A stretch of 7,340 nucleotides of DNA from Prochlorothrix sp035286285 (lineage in GTDB: Bacteria > Cyanobacteriota > Cyanobacteriia > Prochlorotrichales > Prochlorotrichaceae): assembly GCA_035286285.1 (NCBI GenBank), contig JAYKJG010000291.1, positions 1 to 7,340 of the forward strand. Direction: 5' to 3'. Below are positions 4,918 to 7,340 of the stretch, in pieces. Below the pieces are notes generated by a model, which was not told where the DNA came from, searched no databases, and saw only the letters and a list, made by a program, of their open reading frames with translations. Both the position numbers and the translations under genes were made by a program. Position 1 is the first letter of the stretch. Every line of letters begins with the position of its first letter.

Positions 4918-6318
4918 TTAGCCGGTGGTGGCTTGGACGACGAGGCGGGCAACGGAGAGGTAGATAAAAACCCCCAGCACGTCCACGGCGGTGGTGATGA
5001 AGGGGGCGGACATGAGGGCGGGGTCCAGGCCGAGGGTCTGGAACAGTAAGGGGAGACTGGATCCCGCTGTGGAAGCCAAAATCGAAATGGCCATGAGGCT
5101 GACCCCCACGGCGATCGACACCGCAACATCATGTTGCAAGAAATAGGCCCACACCGCCACCACGATCGCCAGCATCACCCCCAAAATTGCCCCCGCCGCC
5201 GCCTCCCGGTAAATGACCCGAAAAGCGCCGATCGTCCGCAGGCGATCGGTATTTAAACCCCGAATCACCACCGTCGAAGACTGGGCACCGACGTTGCCCC
5301 CGGTGCCAATCAGCAGGGGAATAAAGGCCGCCAAGGACACCACCTGCTGCAAAATATCCTGCTGACTGCTGATCACCGCACTGGTGCCCGTGTTGGTAAT
5401 CAGCAGCACAAACAGCCATAATACCCGCCGTCGCGCCACGGTGAGCAGGTTTGTTTGGAAATAATCGTCATTGCCCGACTGCACACCCCCTAGGGTGTAG
5501 ATATCTTCGGTGGTTTCCTCTTCCAAAATGTCAATAACATCATCCACCGTGACAATGCCCACCAAGCGCCCCTCCCGATCGACCACCGGCACCGCCAAAA
5601 AGTCATAGCGCTGGATCAAGCGGGCCACTTCTTCTTGATCCGCATCGGTGAACACCGAAACCACTTCGCGGGTCATGATTTCGCCGATCGTCTGGTGGGG
5701 CTGGGCCACCACCACATCCCGCAGGGAGAGAATGCCGCTGAGGTGCCGCGCCACATCGGTGACATAGAGGTAATAGACCGTTTCGCTCACATCGGCCTGA
5801 CTGCGAATGCGATCGATCGCGTCCGCCGCTGTCATGTTTTCCTTGAGGGAGAGATATTCCGGGGTCATGATCCGCCCCGCCGTCCCCGCCTCATAGCCCA
5901 AGAGCAGGGCCGTGGCTTGGCGTTCCTGGGGGCTGAGTTGCTGCACCAGTCGCCGCACGATTTTGGCGGGCAGTTCATCAAACAAGCGGGCACGATCGTC
6001 GGGGGACATCTGATCCACCACATCGATCACGTCCTGGCGCTTAAAGTCTTCGATCAGCATCTGCTGAATGCTGGAATCCAGATGCTCGTAAACCTCGATC
6101 GCCTCATCCTTGGCCAAGAGCCGAAAGGCGATCGCCTGCATTGCCTCCGGTAGCCCCTCGATCGCATCGGCAATATCCGCCGCCTGCACAGGCACCAGGA
6201 GCGCCTTGGCCCCAGGGAAATTGTCCTGCTCCAATAACATTTGCAACTGGGCACGCACCAGTTCGCTCAGTTCCTTTCGCGATCGCCCAGAACTGTTGTT
6301 GGCTGGATAGTTAGTCAA
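4918..6318 (-). CDS. mgtE: Magnesium transporter MgtE
   Basis: A full-length 466-residue MgtE, a Mg2+-selective channel of the inner membrane that closes when cytoplasmic Mg2+ is high. The helical N domain spans about 18-140. The CBS pair spans about 141-268, with GRIMTPEYLSL at 148-158 and GEIMTREVVSV at 212-222. A plug-helix region follows, then about five membrane helices from 297 on. Family signatures include PLLIGTGGNVGAQSSTVV at 334-351 and DPALMSAPFITTAVDVLG at 432-449; D446 is the likely pore aspartate of the last helix. The start is TTG: GGGAGG (6326-6331 on the complement) lies seven bases before it, and the next in-frame Met, residue 27, would cut into the N domain. It stands alone on its strand and ends 52 bases from the convergent HetZ-related gene. 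Three tandem repeats lie just upstream. Confidence 0.97.
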   Translation of the reverse strand: MTNYPANNSSGRSRKELSELVRAQLQMLLEQDNFPGAKALLVPVQAADIADAIEGLPEAMQAIAFRLLAKDEAIEVYEHLDSSIQQMLIEDFKRQDVIDVVDQMSPDDRARLFDELPAKIVRRLVQQLSPQERQATALLLGYEAGTAGRIMTPEYLSLKENMTAADAIDRIRSQADVSETVYYLYVTDVARHLSGILSLRDVVVAQPHQTIGEIMTREVVSVFTDADQEEVARLIQRYDFLAVPVVDREGRLVGIVTVDDVIDILEEETTEDIYTLGGVQSGNDDYFQTNLLTVARRRVLWLFVLLITNTGTSAVISSQQDILQQVVSLAAFIPLLIGTGGNVGAQSSTVVIRGLNTDRLRTIGAFRVIYREAAAGAILGVMLAIVVAVWAYFLQHDVAVSIAVGVSLMAISILASTAGSSLPLLFQTLGLDPALMSAPFITTAVDVLGVFIYLSVARLVVQATTG

Positions 6319-6325
6319 GACAGTC

Positions 6326-6331
6326 CCTCCC
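6326..6331 (-). promoter_or_regulatory. Strong ribosome binding site deciding a TTG start for mgtE
   Basis: On the minus strand GGGAGG is followed by GACTGTC (7 bases) and then TTG at 6318-6316. This near-perfect Shine-Dalgarno sequence, together with the absence of a suitable ATG or GTG, fixes the start of mgtE on a rare initiation codon. Confidence 0.75.
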
Positions 6332-6340
6332 GTATTCCTA

Positions 6341-6391
6341 TAGGGTCACCCCCAACTTAGGGTCACCCCCAACTTAGGGTCACCCCCAGCT
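6341..6391. repeat. Three tandem 17-bp repeats upstream of mgtE
   Basis: The unit TAGGGTCACCCCCAACT occurs at 6341-6357 and 6358-6374 without mismatch and at 6375-6391 with one mismatch (A to G). The array begins 22 bases upstream of the mgtE start codon, so it overlaps the expected promoter or leader. Each unit contains GGGTCACCC, an imperfect palindrome (GGGT-C-ACCC), which makes repeated protein-binding sites possible. It could equally be a neutral slippage array. Confidence 0.8.
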
Positions 6392-6435
6392 CGCTTAACA
6401 CCGAAGCAGCCCACCCCACTGGATCAAGCGGGACT

Positions 6436-6454
6436 CCAGAGCACCGCCCTCTGG
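6436..6454. repeat. Small inverted repeat in the mgtE upstream region
   Basis: CCAGAG at 6436-6441 and CTCTGG at 6449-6454 form a perfect 6-bp stem with a seven-base loop. It lies in the 267-base stretch between mgtE and the end of the YkgJ-like gene. No T-tract follows on the minus strand, so it is not a clear terminator for the YkgJ-like gene. No Mg2+ riboswitch could be recognised in this stretch. Confidence 0.35.
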
Positions 6455-6585
6455 TGGGGTTCTGCCCCCCTTGCCCCCGTCCCGGCCCAAGGGTGAACCA
6501 AGATTCAAACAGGTCTATTGTGCCGGAAAGGGGCCAGAAAGGGGTAGCGTCCGGTGGAGAGGGCGCGTGGGGCAGGGCAGCGGGT

Positions 6586-6942
6586 TCAGGTCAGGAGGCC
6601 AACAGTGTGCTGAAAGCGCAGCAGTTCTAGGCTGCGATCGCCATAAACCCCTTCGATTTGCTCGGTGCAGCAGTCAATGGCAAAGTCATTGAGGTCTTCG
6701 GGCGCAATGCCGAACATAGCTTCATAGCCCTGGGCTTCAACACGGCAAAACCAAGGCCGATCGTCATAAATCCGGCACCGGCGGCTGTCGGGGTCAAAGT
6801 TAATGCACCAACCATCCTCACCCACCAGGCTCAGGTAGACCTGAAGGTCTGCGGGGGGCAGGTAGGTTTCCAGTTCAGGGCGATCGTGGGGGTCCAGGTG
6901 GCAACATGCGCCACAGTTTTCAATACAGTGCCAGGTTGCCAT
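6586..6942 (-). CDS. YkgJ family cysteine-cluster protein
   Basis: A 118-residue protein of the YkgJ/UPF0153 family, which binds zinc or iron, possibly as an Fe-S cluster, through conserved cysteines; its exact role is not established. Nine cysteines are visible: C6, C10, C13 and C14 (the CIENCGACC motif), C46 (GWCINFD), C56 (RRCRIYDDRP), C66 (WFCRV), and C91 and C92 (DFAIDCC). The order C-x2-CC, then GxC, CxIYxxRPxxC and CC is the family signature. The frame is open for 20 more codons to an ATG at 7002, but I chose the ATG at 6942 because relatives typically begin MATW just before the first cysteine motif; neither start has a good ribosome binding site. It is probably cytoplasmic and is transcribed divergently from the next frame on the right. 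Confidence 0.9.
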   Translation of the reverse strand: MATWHCIENCGACCHLDPHDRPELETYLPPADLQVYLSLVGEDGWCINFDPDSRRCRIYDDRPWFCRVEAQGYEAMFGIAPEDLNDFAIDCCTEQIEGVYGDRSLELLRFQHTVGLLT

Positions 6943-6973
6943 AGGGAGGGGGCAAAGCAGGGAACGGGTCAGG

Positions 6974-7015
6974 GACAGCGGGGGGCTGTCTTGTTCCACC
7001 ATACCCCAGCGGGGT
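6974..7015. repeat. Two short hairpins upstream of the YkgJ-like gene
   Basis: GACAGC at 6974-6979 pairs with GCTGTC at 6985-6990 around a five-G loop, with an outer GGAAC/GTTCC pair at 6961-6965 and 6993-6997. A second stem is ACCCC at 7003-7007 with GGGGT at 7011-7015. Both fall in the presumed leader of the YkgJ-like gene and could form RNA structure, but no known element is recognised. Confidence 0.35.
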
Positions 7016-7091
7016 GACAGGTGTTGGCGTTGACCGTCGCGGTCACAAAGAGATAGGGCTAGGTCGCTAGAATAGGCTGGTTGCAGTTCCC

Positions 7092-7143
7092 GCCCTGATC
7101 ATTGGCCCTGATCATTGGCCCTGATCATTGGCCCTGATAATTT
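7092..7143. repeat. 13-bp tandem repeat in the divergent intergenic region
   Basis: The unit GCCCTGATCATTG occurs perfectly at 7092-7104, 7105-7117 and 7118-7130, then as a decayed copy at 7131-7143 and a trace at 7147-7157. Each intact unit contains the palindrome TGATCA. The array ends 15 bases before the ATG of the rightmost gene and so lies in its promoter or leader. It may be a set of regulator sites or slippage DNA. Confidence 0.8.
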
Positions 7144-7158
7144 CCCGCCCTAATCACT

Positions 7159-7340
7159 ATGACTCCTCCCCCCCATTCCCCTTCTCCGGCGGCGATCGCC
7201 CCCCCAGCGCCCTCCCCACCGGCTCCCGATCCCGCCCCCACGGGATCCGTAACGCGATCGCGAGGGGATGATTTACGAGATGGCAGTTTAAGTATTCAGG
7301 AGTTTATGAGTCAAGAAGCCTTACCCCTTGCTACTCTTCA
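7159..7340 (+). CDS. Start of an unknown protein with proline-rich N-terminus (3' end outside window)
   Basis: From the ATG at 7159 the frame is open through 60 codons to the window edge. The first 28 or so residues are nearly all Pro, Ala and Ser (MTPPPHSPSPAAIAPPAPS and on), so this part is probably disordered. From about residue 33 the sequence becomes ordinary (SRGDDLRDGSLSIQEFMSQE), suggesting that a folded domain begins there. There is no signal peptide or membrane segment in the visible part. No clear ribosome binding site precedes the ATG, and two HIP1 octamers lie inside the coding region. I do not recognise the family. The real start could be an in-frame codon nearer the folded part, such as the ATG at 7306, which has a GGAG only three bases before it. 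It is divergent from the YkgJ-like gene. Confidence 0.5.
   Translation, partial: MTPPPHSPSPAAIAPPAPSPPAPDPAPTGSVTRSRGDDLRDGSLSIQEFMSQEALPLATL

Noticed and set aside
5635..6153. 172-codon plus-strand open frame opposite mgtE
   Set aside because: It is antisense to a clear full-length transporter gene and its translation is a His/Ile/Asp-rich shadow with no domain.
6341..6391. CRISPR array
   Set aside because: The repeats are contiguous 17-bp units with no spacers, and no cas gene is present.
6319..6585. Mg2+ riboswitch (M-box or similar) upstream of mgtE
   Set aside because: Only the 17-bp tandem repeats and one 6-bp stem were seen. The conserved pieces of known Mg2+ leaders could not be found.
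6943..7002. 20-codon N-terminal extension of the YkgJ-like protein
   Set aside because: No ribosome binding site, and family members usually begin just before the first cysteine motif. The longer form is not excluded.

Overview
The window looks like a piece of a cyanobacterial chromosome. The palindrome GCGATCGC (HIP1) occurs at least eleven times (starting at 380, 407, 664, 2182, 2458, 4021, 6128, 6279, 6634, 7192 and 7254), with many further CGATCG cores. The gene content also fits: Uma2-family proteins, a HetZ-related protein, an alpha-carbonic anhydrase and a short YkgJ-type cysteine-cluster protein. No rRNA, tRNA, CRISPR array, complete transposase gene or phage gene was seen.

Layout from left to right. 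(1) Bases 1-353 (+) are the 3' end of an alpha-carbonic anhydrase gene. It converges, across a HIP1-based hairpin (380-414), on a three-gene minus-strand cluster. (2) In transcription order, that cluster (429-2565, -) is Uma2-like protein A (2565-1981), Uma2-like protein B (1976-1359) and a proline-rich protein with a C-terminal membrane anchor (1346-429). The gaps are 4 and 12 bases, so it is very probably one operon. (3) Bases 2566-2902 have no gene. They hold a small inverted-repeat segment and a set of concentric inverted repeats that resembles a non-coding mobile or palindromic intergenic element. (4) A small VOC/glyoxalase-fold protein follows (2903-3277, -). (5) Bases 3278-3716 have no gene but hold an imperfect 30-bp direct repeat, a 13-bp palindrome and possible RNA structure. 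(6) A HetZ-related regulator-like protein (3717-4865, +) converges on a full-length MgtE magnesium transporter (4918-6318, -), which starts with TTG behind a strong ribosome binding site and has three 17-bp tandem repeats upstream. (7) A YkgJ-family cysteine-cluster protein (6586-6942, -) is divergent from a proline-rich open frame that starts at 7159 and leaves the window. A 13-bp tandem repeat lies between them.

Most of the genes are ordinary single-gene cyanobacterial units (carbon chemistry, Mg2+ transport, metal or cysteine chemistry) with no evident shared pathway. The one group that looks like a functional unit is the Uma2 pair with the tail-anchored proline-rich protein. I did not find convincing evidence of a new defence system or other spectacular system. 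The best leads are that operon, the nested-palindrome element and the tandem repeats that sit next to gene starts.
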